Positions 57,594 through 58,680 of a stretch of DNA of 58,680 bases are shown here, piece after piece. Each line of letters begins with the position of its first letter. Positions within the stretch are counted from its first letter, which is position 1. The notes beneath the pieces were generated by a model. It was not told the origin of the DNA and searched no databases. It saw only the letters and a program-made list of their open reading frames with translations. Origin of the DNA: Isosphaera sp. (lineage in GTDB: Bacteria > Planctomycetota > Planctomycetia > Gemmatales > Gemmataceae); the NCBI GenBank assembly GCA_013822345.1, contig PNKH01000042.1, forward strand, positions 1-58,680. The letters run 5' to 3'. The position numbers and the translations under genes were made by a program.

Positions 57594-57624
57594 TATAATA
57601 CCCCGCCCCGCCGCCCCCCGCCAA
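57594..57624. promoter_or_regulatory. Divergent promoter region with overlapping -10 boxes
   Basis: Minus strand: TTGGCG (57624-57619), an 18-base spacer, TATTAT (57600-57595), 31 bases before the ATG at 57564. Plus strand: TATAAT (57594-57599), 67 bases before the DAHP synthase start. The two -10 boxes overlap on TATAATA, as in the region at 2032-2050. Confidence 0.55.
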
Positions 57625-57666
57625 CGGCTGACCGCCCCCGGGTCGGGCCCCAACGGAGAACGCCCC

Positions 57667-58680
57667 GTGCTCATCGTCATGCAGCCCCACGCGGCCGACT
57701 CGGAGGTCGCCCGGGTGGTCGAGGTGATCCGCGGGCAGGGGCTGACCCCGCACGTCCTCCCCGGGGCCACCCGCACCGCCATCGGCATGACCGGCAACAC
57801 CGGCGCCGTCGACCCGGCCCTGTTCGAGGTCCTGCCCGGGGTCGGCGAGGCGATCCGGGTGACCAAGCCGTACAAGCTCGCCAGCCGGGAGATGAAGCGG
57901 GACGACACGTCGATCCCGCTCGCCCAGGGGAACATCGGCCCGGGCACCTTCACCGTCATCGCCGGGCCGTGCTCGGTCGAGAACGAGGCGATGGTGCTGA
58001 AGACGGCCGAGTTCCTGGCGTCGCGGGGGGTGAAGTTCCTCCGGGCCGGGGCGTTCAAGCCGCGGACCAGCCCGTACGCGTTCCAGGGGATGGGGGTCGA
58101 GGGGCTGAAGATCCTGGCGAAGGCGCGGGAGCAGACCGGGGTGGCGGTCGTCACCGAGTTGATGGACGCGGAGTACGCGGGGGCGGTCGAGGAGTACGCC
58201 GACGTGATCCAGATCGGCACCCGGAACATGCAGAACTTCTCGCTCCTGAAGCGGGTCGGGAAGTGCCGCAAGCCGGTGCTCTTGAAGCGCGGGATGAGCG
58301 CGACGCTGGAGGAGTGGCTGATGGCGGCGGAGTACGTGATGGCCGGCGGGAACTACCAGGTGATCCTGTGCGAGCGCGGGGTGCGGACGTTCTCGGACCA
58401 CAGCCGGAACACCCTCGACCTGGGGGTGATCCCGCCGGCGAAGGCGCTGTCGCACCTACCGGTGTTCGTGGACCCGAGCCACGGGACCGGGAAGCGGGCG
58501 TACGTCCCGGCGATGACCCTGGCGGCGCTGGCGGCCGGGGCCGACGGGGTGATCGTGGAGGCCCACCCGGAGCCGGACCGGGCGCTGTCCGACGGGGCGC
58601 AGTCGCTCGACTTCCCGGTGCTGGAGACGCTGTTGGGGCGACTCGCGGCGCTGGCCCCGGCCTTCGGCCGGACCCTCGCC
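57667..58680 (+). CDS. aroF: 3-deoxy-7-phosphoheptulonate synthase, type I-beta (3' end off window)
   Basis: Condenses phosphoenolpyruvate and erythrose 4-phosphate, the first step of the shikimate pathway. 338 codons are seen with no stop; this is nearly the full family length. An N-terminal ferredoxin-like regulatory domain (MLIVMQPHAADSEVARVVEV, about 1-70), present in feedback-regulated I-beta enzymes, precedes the barrel: FTVIAGPCSVENEAMVL, LRAGAFKPRTSPYAFQGMG, QIGTRNMQNFSLL, LLKRGMSATLEEW, and the metal/PEP motif VFVDPSHGTGKR. Start: GTG at 57667 with GGAG nine bases upstream. The gene symbol is given by family only (TIGR01361 type). Confidence 0.95.
   Translation, partial: MLIVMQPHAADSEVARVVEVIRGQGLTPHVLPGATRTAIGMTGNTGAVDPALFEVLPGVGEAIRVTKPYKLASREMKRDDTSIPLAQGNIGPGTFTVIAGPCSVENEAMVLKTAEFLASRGVKFLRAGAFKPRTSPYAFQGMGVEGLKILAKAREQTGVAVVTELMDAEYAGAVEEYADVIQIGTRNMQNFSLLKRVGKCRKPVLLKRGMSATLEEWLMAAEYVMAGGNYQVILCERGVRTFSDHSRNTLDLGVIPPAKALSHLPVFVDPSHGTGKRAYVPAMTLAALAAGADGVIVEAHPEPDRALSDGAQSLDFPVLETLLGRLAALAPAFGRTLA

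Overview
The window is uniformly very GC-rich (roughly 70%) and almost fully coding. It reads as chromosome of a Gemmata-type planctomycete (family Gemmataceae). The grounds are two DUF1549/DUF1553 plus DUF1501 gene sets with planctomycete cytochrome CxxCH motifs, a TIGR02996 domain, DUF4058, Uma2, FG-GAP, WD40 and SPFH proteins, many GTG starts, and recurrent TATAAT-type -10 boxes. I see no tRNA, rRNA, CRISPR array, insertion sequence or integrase, and no block of foreign base composition. Layout, left to right. (1) 1-2986: 5' end of ahcY on the minus strand behind an S-adenosylhomocysteine riboswitch; a class II photolyase; a divergent ABC exporter (ATPase 2051-2986, permease 3181-4782) that shares an overlapping symmetric -10 region with the photolyase. 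(2) 4871-9297: an FG-GAP protein; a deiodinase-like selenoprotein read through an in-frame UGA (6890-7510); a 250-base run of five hairpins with the same loop; a uronate-isomerase-like enzyme. (3) 9431-14409, minus strand: a tight four-gene operon of a fused thioredoxin-like/heme c/copper monooxygenase/DUF1579 protein, a DUF3419 (BtaA-like) transferase, a GNAT and a heme-oxygenase-like diiron protein; I know of no pathway that matches it. (4) 14921-29854: two DUF1549-DUF1501 sets, pdxA, queE, a parvulin, a WD40 protein and several planctomycete proteins of unknown role. (5) 30004-38406: SPFH protein, hydrolase, Arc-like/Uma2/FAD-monooxygenase cluster, PARG-like protein, an iodotyrosine-deiodinase-like nitroreductase, MOSC and WD40 proteins. 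(6) 38416-44571, minus strand: a glycine cleavage operon gcvT-gcvH-gcvPA-DUF4058-SMI1-gcvPB with two unrelated genes between the P-protein halves. (7) 44730-58680: DUF11 protein, esterase, M67 peptidase, DUF1579, argG, a NadD-like nucleotidyltransferase, a tandem paralog pair, a DUF1444-like and an Rpn-like protein, a dienelactone-hydrolase-like enzyme, a DUF6585-like protein and the start of a DAHP synthase. Two themes cross the window. Long palindromes (stems of 22 to 46 bp) sit directly 3' of genes in at least 13 intergenic gaps and fall into families repeated within the window, some with compensatory base changes. Two mechanistically different deiodinase-type proteins, one selenocysteine-dependent and one flavin-dependent, occur within 30 kb, which raises the possibility of organohalogen metabolism.
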